Assembly: GCF_022808175.1 (NCBI RefSeq)
Contig: NZ_JALGBX010000015.1
Location: 62,001 to 126,000 of the forward strand
Source of the DNA: Streptomyces sp. AP-93
GTDB taxonomy: Bacteria > Actinomycetota > Actinomycetes > Streptomycetales > Streptomycetaceae
DNA length: 64,000 nucleotides
Reading direction: 5' to 3'
The notes below the pieces were generated by a model that did not search any database, was not told where the DNA came from, and saw only the letters and a program-made list of their open reading frames with translations. Within the stretch, counting starts at the first letter, position 1. Each line of letters starts with the position of its first letter. A program made the position numbers and the translations under genes. This document shows, in pieces, positions 15,881 to 23,819 of the stretch.

Positions 15881-16570
15881 ATGCGCACCCTGACTGCCGT
15901 CGGCCACCGCGGGGATCCCTACCGCGTCCGCGAGAACACCCTGCCCTCGATCCGCTCCGCCTTCGACCGGGGCGCGGACGCGGTGGAGATCGACGTGCGG
16001 ATGACCCGCGACGGGGTCCCCGTACTGCTCCACGACGAGGACCTCCAGCGACTGTGGGGCCATGACGTACGGCTCGAAGAGGTCACGGCCCCGCAGCTGA
16101 AGGAGCTGACGGACGGCGGGATCCCGACCCTGCGCGAGGCCCTGATGGCCGCCGGTGCGGGCCGGGTCATGGTCGATCTGCCGGGTGCGACGACCGATAC
16201 CGTACGGACCGTCGTCGGCCAGGTCCGCGAGTGCGGGGCCCGCGACCGTACGTACTACTGCGCGGGTCCGGCCACGATGCTGGCGGTGCGCGCCGCCGAT
16301 CCGGGCGCCGAGATCGCGCTGACGTGGACCACCCTGGCTCCCCCGCGCCGGGTGCTGATCGACGCGGTGGCGCCGACCTGGCTCAACTACCGCTTCGGGC
16401 TGGTCGGCCCGGAGCTGGTGGACGCCCTGCACCGGGACGGCCTGCTGGTGTCGGCCTGGACGCCGGACACCAAGCGCTCGATGCGTGCGCTGGTCGGGGC
16501 CGGGGTGGACTCGATCACGACGAACCGGGTGGACGCGCTGGAAGCCGTGCGGGCCGAGCTCGGCCGGTGA
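15881..16570 (+). CDS. Glycerophosphodiester phosphodiesterase
   Basis: The 229-residue protein shows the GDPD fold: GHRGDPYRVRENT at the start (His9, Glu18), VEIDVRMTRDGVPVLLHDE (Glu and Asp metal ligands, second His) and a C-terminal VSAWTPDTKRSMRALVGAGVDSITTN-type ending. It hydrolyses glycerophosphodiesters to glycerol 3-phosphate and an alcohol. There is no signal peptide, so it should be cytoplasmic. It starts 20 bases after the deaminase and its stop overlaps the next start (ATGA). Confidence 0.85.
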   Translation: MRTLTAVGHRGDPYRVRENTLPSIRSAFDRGADAVEIDVRMTRDGVPVLLHDEDLQRLWGHDVRLEEVTAPQLKELTDGGIPTLREALMAAGAGRVMVDLPGATTDTVRTVVGQVRECGARDRTYYCAGPATMLAVRAADPGAEIALTWTTLAPPRRVLIDAVAPTWLNYRFGLVGPELVDALHRDGLLVSAWTPDTKRSMRALVGAGVDSITTNRVDALEAVRAELGR

Positions 16571-17619
16571 TGCGGGCCTGGGGGGAGCTGCCGGCTCGCG
16601 GGGTCCTGCGGGCCTGGCGGGAGCTCGGAGCGCGGATCCGGCGGGCCGGCCCGCGCCGGCAGGACCTGGGGCTGACGCTGCTGGTGCAACTGGCCGTCAC
16701 GATGCCCTTTGTGGTGCCCCGGCCGGCCGACGCACCGCCCGCGGACTGGACCTCGTACGCGATGACCACGCTCGGCGTGCTTCCGCTGGTCTGGCGGCGG
16801 CGGGCTCCGGTGACGGTGCTGATCGCGATCCTGGTGGCCGGCGGCGCCTACAAGCTGGCGGTCGACGGCCCGGGGCAGCCGCTCCCGTACGCGGGACTGC
16901 TCGCCCTCTACACCGTCGCCCTGCAGGGCACGGCCCGGGTCCGGCTCGGGGTGGGCGGGCTCACGGTCCTCACGGTCGCCTTCTCGGTGGGCTGGAACAC
17001 CGGGACCGCGCGCGAACTGTTCTTCACCCTCTTCGTCTCCGCCGCCGCGTACGCGCTGGGGCGGCTCCAGCACACCCGGCAGGCCTACACGGCGGCCCTC
17101 CTGGACCGGGCCGCGCAGCTGGAACGGGCCAACCGGATCGAGGCGGAGCAGGCGGCCGCTCGCGAACGGGCCCGGATCGCACGGGAGATGCACGACATCC
17201 TCTCGCACGCGGTCAGCATCATGATCGTGCAGGCGGAGGCCGGTCCGGTGGCCGTGCGCAGGGCCCCCGAGCGGGCCGAGGCCGCGTTCGAGGCCATCGC
17301 GGAGACGGGCCGCGACGCGATGGCCCAACTGCGCACGATGCTGGGGGTGCTGCGCACCGACGAGGCCGCGCCGCGCTCGCCGCAGCCCGGCATCGGGCAG
17401 CTGACGGGGCTGCTGGAGCGGGTCCGGGGCAGCGGGCCGGAGGTGACCTACGAGCGCACGGGCTCGGTGCGCGCCCTGCCGGCGGCGCTGGAGGCGACGG
17501 TGCACCGGGTGGTGCAGGAGGCCCTGACCAATGTGGTCAAGCACGCCGGGCCCGGCGATCGCAGGGCTGGGTACGCTCCACAAGGACGCGGCGGCCGCGC
17601 TGGTGCGGGGGCGGCATGA
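16570..17619 (+). pseudogene. Sensor histidine kinase, truncated in the ATPase domain
   Basis: This NarL-type sensor kinase has four or five membrane helices (about 35-165), a coiled region and the HisKA_3 motif AREMHDILSHAVSIM with phospho-acceptor His208, then an LGVLR dimerisation end. The N-box HRVVQEALTNVVKHAG is present, but homology ends near 17552. The DxGxG and GxGL boxes of the ATPase are replaced by unrelated sequence, and no response regulator gene follows. It therefore lacks what is needed for ATP binding. Truncation lies next to the TnpB remnant. Confidence 0.75.
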
Positions 17620-17704
17620 GCGGCGGCTGGCAGAGCAGTTCCGCCGTCGCGGACTTCCGCAGCAGGCGCGAGGCCACCGATATCGGCGGCCGACGGTCCG
17701 GGCT

Positions 17705-17823
17705 ACTCCTTCGCGGCCAGTGGGAGCACCACTTCGATGTGACCGATCCGCACGACCAGATCGCGGGCGCGGTGGCCAGAAGCTCCGAGTCCGCTCCGGG
17801 CACGGCCCAGCACTACGTCAGCT
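17705..17823 (-). pseudogene. 3' fragment of an unidentified gene
   Basis: On the minus strand a frame with strongly G/C-rich third positions reads ADVVLGRARSGLGASGHR and ends with VVRIGHIEVVLPLAAKE followed by TAG at about 17705. It is cut at its 5' side by the hairpin taken as the end of the TnpB element. It looks like a protein C-terminus, but I do not recognise the family. Confidence 0.3.
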
Positions 17824-17826
17824 TGA

Positions 17827-19080
17827 CCCGATCCTGAAGGATCGGGCTTGGAGGTAGAGCCCGACTGGCTGCCAGGTTATCTCCTCCGTCCAGACCACCT
17901 ATGGGGTGGCTGGGACGCGTGACTCACGCCCCGCGGTCCACACAACTTCGCCCTTGCGGTCGAGGTTGTGGGACGCGTTGTCGTCCGCGTGCATCATGAC
18001 GCCGCAGGCGCGGCACGCGAACGTTGCTTGATCGACCCGGTTCTTCCGGTCGATGTGTCCACAATCGGAGCATTGCTGGCTGGTGTACGCCGGATCGACG
18101 TGCACGAGCGGCACCCCGGCCCGCTTCGCCTTGTAGGCGATGAACTGGCCGAGCTGGTGGAAGCTCCACGAATGCAGTGGTGTCCGCTGGTCCTTGCGGA
18201 GCCGTACCCGGTCGCGGATGCCCGTCAGGTCTTCCAGGGCGATACCGCGTCCGGTGCGTTCAGCGGTGGTGACGATCGTCTTCGAGATGATGTGGTTGAT
18301 GTTCGCGGCGTGCCGCGACTCTTTGCGGCCGCGGTGCTTGAGCCGCCGTTTGGCAGACTGGGTGCCCTTGGCCTGCAACTTGCAGCGCAGTTCGAGCTGC
18401 CGCTTGCGGTGCCGGTTCAAGCCGCGCCCGGCGGCCCGGTTCCCGGTGGATGTGGTGGCGATGTTGACGATGCCGAGGTCCACACCGATAAACCCGGACG
18501 GGTTCTCGTTGACCGGGCCTCGGGGATCTCGCACACCGCGATCAGGTAGAACACGCCGTCGCGTTCGATCAGGTCCGACTCGCCCTTGCGGTACTCGCGG
18601 AGCATCTTGAGCGCGTTGGCGGAGCAGGCGAAGTGGACGTTCTTGAGCCGCCCGCCGATGGTCCAGATACTGACGGTCCGCGCGTCGTACTGCCAACTGA
18701 GACACCGATCGTCGTACGGCTGCGCGGCCTCCGGCCGGAACGTGATCGGCTTCGACTCCGCCTTGGCCCTGCGCTTCGATCCGGGCCTGCCAAGGTTCCC
18801 CGCCCGGATGTTCGCCTTCAACGTGGTGTAGGCGTCACGGGTCTTCTTGATCACATGCTGGGCCGCCTGCGCCCCGAGACCGGAGGCTTTTCAGCTCGGC
18901 ATAGGTGTGCTTGCGCAGCTCGTGCTCACGCGGCACGCCGTGCTCGAACGCCACGACGGACACCCAGTTGGCCCGCTCGTTGACCATGCGCAGGGTCGCT
19001 GACAGCACCGGTGCCTGCGCGGCATCCGGCATCAGCTTCACCCGAACAACGAGCTGCATACGTTCACCGTATCGGCAGCT
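17827..19080 (-). mobile_element. IS200/IS605-family element remnant (TnpB only)
   Basis: The segment contains a degraded tnpB read on the minus strand and, at its low-coordinate (3') end, the hairpin CCCGATCC-TGAA-GGATCGGG (17827-17846), which resembles a right-end subterminal hairpin of this family. No tnpA transposase is present. The left end is not clearly defined; imperfect GTATCGG and CCGAATAC inverted sequences lie near 19067-19110. It is flanked on both sides by truncated genes. Confidence 0.65.
17899..19059 (-). pseudogene. tnpB: TnpB-family RNA-guided nuclease, two frameshifts
   Basis: Three frames must be joined to read a full TnpB of about 385 residues: MQLVVRVKLMPDAAQAPVL to LKSLRS, then AQHVIKKTRDAYTTLKANIR to CEIPEA, then VNENPSGFIGVDLGIVNIAT to the end. 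The breaks lie near 18870 and 18510. The RuvC residues remain (Asp in GVDLGIVN, Glu in IALEDLTGIR, Asp in HADDNASHN), as does the zinc finger CSDCGH...CRACG. The helix-turn-helix and nuclease halves are thus preserved but not translated together. TnpB proteins cut DNA guided by an RNA from the element's right end. Confidence 0.85.
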
Positions 19081-19179
19081 ACCGACAACAGGCCCAGTTA
19101 TCCGAATACGTGCACGTCAGAGCAGTCTCGAAGAAGCGCGATTCCTCCCGAGCCTGAAGGCCCAGGTTCCTCGCTGGAT

Positions 19180-19773
19180 CCCGCTGAACATCAACTACAC
19201 CGTGCTGGGCGTGCTGATCGAGAAGGTGACGGGCACGACGTACGAGAGGGCGGTCGCGGCGCGGGTCCTGAAGCCGCTGGGGCTGCGGGACACCTCCTTC
19301 CCGGGCCGTTTCCAGACCCGCATACCGGGGCGCCACAACCGCGGGTACCAGGCGGTGGCGCGCAAGGACGGTTCCACCGAGCTGCGGGACGTGACGGAGT
19401 GGAACTCCTCGGACCGGTGGGCGGCGGGCGACATCATCTCCACCACGGCCGATCTGGAGCGGTTCACCGTCGCCCTGTTCGGCGGACGCCTCGTACCGGC
19501 GGCGCAGCTGGAAGAGATGTTCACGGTCCCCGGGGTGAGGGACTTCGTCACGGGCAAGTCCGCGACGCTGACGGCCGGGATGTCGCGGATCAAGCTGCCC
19601 GACGGCACGATCGCCTGGGGCAAGACGGTGGCCGGCACGGCTACAACACGGCGATAGGCGGGACCCGCGACCTGTCCCGCACCCTCGTGTACTCGGTCAA
19701 CTCGACCGAGGCCAAGGGGCAGGACACGAACCGGGTCGCCCTCGCCGTCGTGATGGCCGCCTTCGCCGAGTAG
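19180..19773 (+). pseudogene. Serine hydrolase / D-Ala-D-Ala carboxypeptidase, truncated and frameshifted
   Basis: The 3' part of a class C beta-lactamase-like hydrolase begins at NINYTVLGVLIEKVTG, just at the family's YxN motif. It runs through LGLRDTSFPG and ISTTADLERF, then shifts frame near 19634, where one base is missing in the KTGG motif, before finishing as YNTAIGGTRDLSRTL to the stop at 19773. The SxxK nucleophile and signal peptide are gone. The 5' junction lies just after the TnpB element, which probably inserted in or deleted the front of the gene. Confidence 0.8.
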
Positions 19774-19780
19774 CGCGGAC

Positions 19781-20326
19781 TCAGCTGCGGGCTTCGACCA
19801 CGGCCGGGGTCGCGGCCGGGGCAGGGGCCGGAGCCGGGGCCAGGGCCGGAGTCGGGCCGGGGTCCGCCGGCAGGGCCTCCAGCCGCTTGATCATGCACCG
19901 CAGGATCAGCAGCGGAATCACCCCGAAGACGCCGAACGCCATGTCGATCAGCGACCACCAGACCGGGATGCCCCGGATGGGCCCGCAGATCAGGGCCAGC
20001 GGAATGATGCCGGCACAGGCGATCATGCCGGCCTCGACGATCCAGATGTTGCGGACCGGGTCACGGTGGACCCCGTAGAAGAAGACGGCGATCACCAGGT
20101 GGGCGAAGGCGAGCCAGTCGGTGCCGTAGAGGAGGAAGGGGTAATCGGAGTCCGCCCGGTCCAGCCCGTCGCCGACACGGCGGAGCCACTCGTTGTCCAC
20201 CAGGGCATTGGCCCAGTGGAGTTCGCTCACCAGGGGGAAGGCGGTGAGTCCGCTCAGCACCAGGCAGACGAGGAACAGGGCAAGCCAGGCACGGATCCGC
20301 CGCAGAAGGGCGCTTCTCTCGCTCAT
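19781..20326 (-). CDS. Four-helix membrane protein of unknown function
   Basis: The 181-residue protein has four hydrophobic segments (about 12-33, 68-85, 95-118 and 122-147) and a C-terminal tail of alternating Ala-Pro. I do not recognise the family. An in-frame ATG at 20356 exists, but it lies inside one of two identical palindromes that look like an operator, so the start at 20326 is preferred although its ribosome site (AGG) is weak. It is encoded opposite the decayed hydrolase and downstream of the orphan potD gene on the same strand. Confidence 0.6.
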   Translation of the reverse strand: MSERSALLRRIRAWLALFLVCLVLSGLTAFPLVSELHWANALVDNEWLRRVGDGLDRADSDYPFLLYGTDWLAFAHLVIAVFFYGVHRDPVRNIWIVEAGMIACAGIIPLALICGPIRGIPVWWSLIDMAFGVFGVIPLLILRCMIKRLEALPADPGPTPALAPAPAPAPAATPAVVEARS

Positions 20327-20348
20327 GGAAGAAAGCCTACGCAGCTTT

Positions 20349-20384
20349 CTGAACATGTTCAGTCGAATCGCTGAACATGTTCAG
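20349..20384. promoter_or_regulatory. Twin identical palindromes, candidate operator
   Basis: The 14-base perfect palindrome CTGAACATGTTCAG occurs twice, at 20349-20362 and 20371-20384, exactly 22 bases apart centre to centre (about two helical turns). This is what is expected for two regulator dimers bound to the same DNA face, as in TetR-family repression. It lies just upstream of the membrane protein at 19781-20326 and ends 20 bases beyond the orphan potD stop. Confidence 0.7.
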
Positions 20385-20403
20385 TTCCGTCGCCGAACCG
20401 AGA

Positions 20404-21582
20404 TCAGAGCCCTACGATGCCGTTCCAGCGCTTGGCGAAGGACGAACGCTCGGCGGAGGAGATGTCGCGGGCGACGACCAGCCGCTTGCGCATGTCCTCA
20501 TCCGGGAAGATCAGCGGATTCTCGGCCAGTTCGGCCGTCTCCGGGTCGTCCGAGGCGGCCAGCACATCGCGAGCGGCCGGGACCGGGCAGACGTAGTTGA
20601 CGGAGGCTGCGAGCAGCGCGGCCATCTCCGGGTCGTAGTAGAAGTCGATCAGCGCCTCGGCGTTGGCCTTGCGCGGAGCCAGGTTGGGGATGAGCAGGCT
20701 CTCCGCCCACAGTTCGCCCCCTTCCTCGGGGACCACGAACTCGATGTCGGGGTTGTCGGCCTGGAGCTGGATCGCGTCCCCGGAGTAGGCCTGGCAGGCC
20801 AGCACGTCGCCCTTGCTCAGATCGGAGGTGTAGTCGTTGCCGGTGAAGCGGCGGATGTGCTTCTTCTTCACCATGCTCTCCACCTGGTCGCACATCCGGT
20901 GGAAGTCCGTTTCGGTCCACCGGGTCACGTCGGCCCCGTTGCCCTGCATCAGCAGGGAGAAGGACTCGTCGAGACCTGAGAAGAGGGTGACCTTGCCCGC
21001 CAGGTCCGGGTGCCACAGGTCCTTGACGGACTTGATCTCCCGGCCGAGCGCCTTGCGGTTGTAGGCGATGCCGGTGATCCCCGACTGCCAGGGCACGGTG
21101 TGCAGGCGGCCCTCGTCGAAGGCGGGCGAGCGCAGTTGCGGGTCCAGGTACTTCGACACGTTCGCCTGCACCGAGCGGTCCATCTTCTGGGCCCAGCCCA
21201 GGTGGACGAAGCGGGCGGCCATCCAGTCGCTGACCACGACCACGTCGTGGCCGGTCTGCTGGTGGTTCATCAGCGCCGGGCTGATCTTGCCGAAGAACTC
21301 GTCGTTGTCGTTGATCTCCTCGGTGTACCGGACCTCGATGCCGGTCTTCTCCGTGAAGGCCTCCAGCGTCGGACGCCTGCTCTCGTCCTCTTCGTCGGTG
21401 TCGATGTAGAGGGGCCAGTTGGAGAAGGAGACGCTCCGGTCGCCGGCGGAGCGGTCCTGGCCCTCCCGCCGGTTCTCTGGGACGTACGCGGCCGGGACAC
21501 CACAGCCGGTGAGGCCGGCCAGCAGGCCCGCGGCACCGAAGCCGCGCAACGCCGCGCGACGGGAAAAGGCGAGTTCAGGCAT
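20404..21582 (-). CDS. potD: Second polyamine-binding lipoprotein (PotD paralogue, orphan)
   Basis: This 392-residue protein has a twin-arginine motif FSRRAALRGF (Arg8-Arg9) and lipobox AGLTGC with Cys27. It aligns along its whole length with the PotD at 8229-9479 (SNWPLYID, INDNDEFFGKISP, RRFTGNDYTSDLSKGD). No ATPase or permease genes accompany it, so it may feed the PotABC channel encoded 11 kb away. The ATG at 21582 follows GAGG by eight bases; an alternative ATG at 21624 lies inside an inverted repeat. It follows a second aldehyde dehydrogenase gene on the same strand. Confidence 0.85.
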   Translation of the reverse strand: MPELAFSRRAALRGFGAAGLLAGLTGCGVPAAYVPENRREGQDRSAGDRSVSFSNWPLYIDTDEEDESRRPTLEAFTEKTGIEVRYTEEINDNDEFFGKISPALMNHQQTGHDVVVVSDWMAARFVHLGWAQKMDRSVQANVSKYLDPQLRSPAFDEGRLHTVPWQSGITGIAYNRKALGREIKSVKDLWHPDLAGKVTLFSGLDESFSLLMQGNGADVTRWTETDFHRMCDQVESMVKKKHIRRFTGNDYTSDLSKGDVLACQAYSGDAIQLQADNPDIEFVVPEEGGELWAESLLIPNLAPRKANAEALIDFYYDPEMAALLAASVNYVCPVPAARDVLAASDDPETAELAENPLIFPDEDMRKRLVVARDISSAERSSFAKRWNGIVGL

Positions 21583-21617
21583 GGGCAAAGCCTCGATGAA
21601 CGCCTGAGGGCGGGCAA

Positions 21618-21632
21618 TAGACATGTTGTCTA
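21618..21632. promoter_or_regulatory. Short inverted repeat upstream of orphan potD
   Basis: TAGACA-TGT-TGTCTA sits between the dehydrogenase stop and the chosen potD start, within a 118-base gap. It may be an operator or part of a promoter. It also contains the alternative ATG at 21624, which argues mildly for the downstream start. Confidence 0.3.
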
Positions 21633-21700
21633 CTACCCGCCCCTTCAAGGCTGTGACCTGATCAATGCGGCGGCCGGCAGGCCGCCCGCCCGGCCTCGGG

Positions 21701-23140
21701 TCAGCCGTCGAGCGAGGTCATGACGTGCTTGATGCGCGTGTAGTCCTCGAAGCCGTAGGCGGAGAGGTCCTTGCCGTAGCCGGACTTCTTGTATCCGCCG
21801 TGGGGCATCTCGGCGACGAGCGGGATGTGGGTGTTGATCCACACGCAGCCGAAGTCGAGGTTCTTGGACATCCGCATCGCGCGGCCGTGGTCCTTGGTCC
21901 ACACGGACGAGGCGAGGGCGAACTCGACGTCGTTCGCGTACGCCAGGGCCTGGTCCTCGTCCGTGAAGGACTGGACGGTGATGACGGGGCCGAAGACCTC
22001 GCTCTGGATGATCTCGTCGTCCTGCTTGAGGCCGGAGACCACGGTCGGGGCGTAGAAGTAGCCCTTCTCGCCGACCTGGTGGCCACCCGCCTCGACCTTG
22101 GCGTGGGCGGGGAGGCGCTCGATGAAGCCCGCGACCTGCTTCAGCTGGTTCGGGTTGTTCAGCGGGCCGTAGAGCACGTCCTCGTCGTCCGGCTGGCCGG
22201 TCTTGGTGTCGGCCGCGTTCTTGGCCAGCGCCGCGACGAACTCGTCGTGGATCGACTCGTGGACCAGTACGCGGCAGGCCGCGGTGCAGTCCTGGCCGGC
22301 GTTGAAGAAGCCCGCGACCGCGATGTCCTCGGCCGCCTTGGCGATGTCGGCGTCCTCGAAGACCACGACGGGGGCCTTGCCGCCCAGCTCCAGGTGGACG
22401 CGCTTGACGTCCTTGGAGGCGCTCTCGGCGACCTGCATGCCCGCGCGCACCGAGCCGGTGATGGAGGCCATCGCCGGAGTGCGGTGCTCGACCATCGCCC
22501 GGCCGGTGTCGCGGTCGCCGCAGACGACGTTGAAGACGCCCTTGGGCAGGATCGAACCGATGATCTCGGCCATCAGGATGGTGGAGGCCGGGGTGGTGTC
22601 CGAGGGCTTGAGGACCACGGTGTTGCCCGCGGCCAGGGCCGGGGCGAACTTCCAGACGGCCATCATCATCGGGTAGTTCCACGGCGCGACCTGGGCGCAG
22701 ACGCCGACCGGCTCACGGCGGACGATCGAGGTCATCCCCTCCATGTACTCGCCGGCCGAACGGCCCTCCAGCAGACGCGCGGCGCCCGCGAAGAAGCGGA
22801 TCTGGTCCACCATCGGCGGCAGCTCCTCGCTGGCCGTGAGGCCGAGCGGCTTGCCGGTGTTCTCCGATTCGGTGGCGACCAGCTCCTCCGCGCGGGCCTC
22901 GAAGGCGTCCGCGATCTTCAGCAGGGCCTTCTGGCGCTCGGAGGGGGTCGAGTCGCGCCACGCCGGGAAGGCGGCGGCGGCAGCGGCCATGGCGGCGTCG
23001 ACGTCCGCCTGGCCGGAGAGGGGGGCGGTCGCGTACGCCTCGCCCGTGGCGGGGTTGACCACCTCGGTGGTCCGCCCGTCGGCGGCGTCCTTGAACTCCC
23101 CGCCGATGTAGTTGCGCAGACGACGCAGTTCGGTGGTCAC
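21701..23140 (-). CDS. Gamma-aminobutyraldehyde dehydrogenase-like aldehyde dehydrogenase
   Basis: The 479-residue protein has motifs VHLELGGKAPVVVF (catalytic Glu), FNAGQDCTAACRV (catalytic Cys), APWNYPMMMAVWK and the GSVRAGMQV cofactor loop. Length and motifs match bacterial 4-aminobutyraldehyde dehydrogenases. The GTG at 23140 has AGGAG ten bases upstream. It is divergent from an Lrp regulator and an aminotransferase, and followed by an orphan potD. Together these suggest that a putrescine transaminase makes the aldehyde and this enzyme oxidises it to GABA. It is a paralogue of 9531-11057. Confidence 0.87.
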   Translation of the reverse strand: MTTELRRLRNYIGGEFKDAADGRTTEVVNPATGEAYATAPLSGQADVDAAMAAAAAAFPAWRDSTPSERQKALLKIADAFEARAEELVATESENTGKPLGLTASEELPPMVDQIRFFAGAARLLEGRSAGEYMEGMTSIVRREPVGVCAQVAPWNYPMMMAVWKFAPALAAGNTVVLKPSDTTPASTILMAEIIGSILPKGVFNVVCGDRDTGRAMVEHRTPAMASITGSVRAGMQVAESASKDVKRVHLELGGKAPVVVFEDADIAKAAEDIAVAGFFNAGQDCTAACRVLVHESIHDEFVAALAKNAADTKTGQPDDEDVLYGPLNNPNQLKQVAGFIERLPAHAKVEAGGHQVGEKGYFYAPTVVSGLKQDDEIIQSEVFGPVITVQSFTDEDQALAYANDVEFALASSVWTKDHGRAMRMSKNLDFGCVWINTHIPLVAEMPHGGYKKSGYGKDLSAYGFEDYTRIKHVMTSLDG

Positions 23141-23154
23141 TACAGCCACACTCC

Positions 23155-23164
23155 TGTGATCACA
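23155..23164. promoter_or_regulatory. TGTGATCACA palindrome upstream of dehydrogenase
   Basis: A perfect ten-base palindrome lies 15 bases upstream of the dehydrogenase start, in the divergent region shared with the Lrp-type regulator. It may be an operator for that regulator, but the motif is also a common sequence and the assignment is weak. Confidence 0.3.
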
Positions 23165-23312
23165 TGTCCAATGGTTGAGACAGCCACCCAAGCCTAGCCC
23201 CTCGGACGCCGTTTTCGACAGGGCCACACATCACGAACTACGGAATCAGTGAGATCTGACTCCTCAAACAACGAATTACATCGTTCTCGCCTTGCGGAAC
23301 AGACGACTCCTC

Positions 23313-23816
23313 GTGCACAGTGAGGTCGTGGTCAGTCGAAGCGCAGATTCCAGGAACAGACAACCGTCCCCTTCGGTCGATGCTGTGTCCCTGGCGATCA
23401 TCGAGCAACTGCAAGAGGACGGTCGCCGTCCCTACGCAGCGATCGGCAAGGCCGTAGGCCTCTCCGAAGCAGCGGTGCGCCAGCGGGTACAGAAGCTGCT
23501 CGACCAGGGCGTCATGCAGATCGTCGCCGTCACCGACCCGCTCACCGTGGGGCTCCGGCGCCAGGCGATGGTCGGCATCAACGTCGAGGGAGACCTCGAC
23601 CCGGTGGCCGACGCGCTGACCGCGATGGCCGAGTGCGAGTACGTGGTGATGACCGCGGGCTCGTTCGACCTGATGGTGGAGATCGTCTGCGAGGACGACG
23701 ACCACCTGCTCGAAACGATCAACAAGAAGATCCGTGCGCTCCCCGGCGTGCGATCAACCGAAAGCTTCGTTTACCTGAAGCTGAAGAAGCAGACCTACAT
23801 GTGGGGAACGAGATAG
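23313..23816 (+). CDS. Lrp/AsnC-family transcriptional regulator
   Basis: The roughly 167-residue protein has an N-terminal winged helix (LAIIEQLQEDGRRPYAAIGKAVGLSEAAVRQRVQKLL) and a C-terminal RAM ligand-binding domain (VGINVEGD, VMTAGSFDLMVEIVCED). It lies three bases before the aminotransferase gene and divergent from the aldehyde dehydrogenase, so it probably controls both in response to an amine or amino acid (inference). The start is uncertain: GTG at 23313 or 23328. Confidence 0.88.
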   Translation: MHSEVVVSRSADSRNRQPSPSVDAVSLAIIEQLQEDGRRPYAAIGKAVGLSEAAVRQRVQKLLDQGVMQIVAVTDPLTVGLRRQAMVGINVEGDLDPVADALTAMAECEYVVMTAGSFDLMVEIVCEDDDHLLETINKKIRALPGVRSTESFVYLKLKKQTYMWGTR

Positions 23817-23819
23817 CCC

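Noticed and set aside
17884..17897. GTCCAGACCAC, similar to half of a DasR box
   Set aside because: It lacks the second half of the palindrome and lies at the 3' end of the TnpB remnant with no gene to control.
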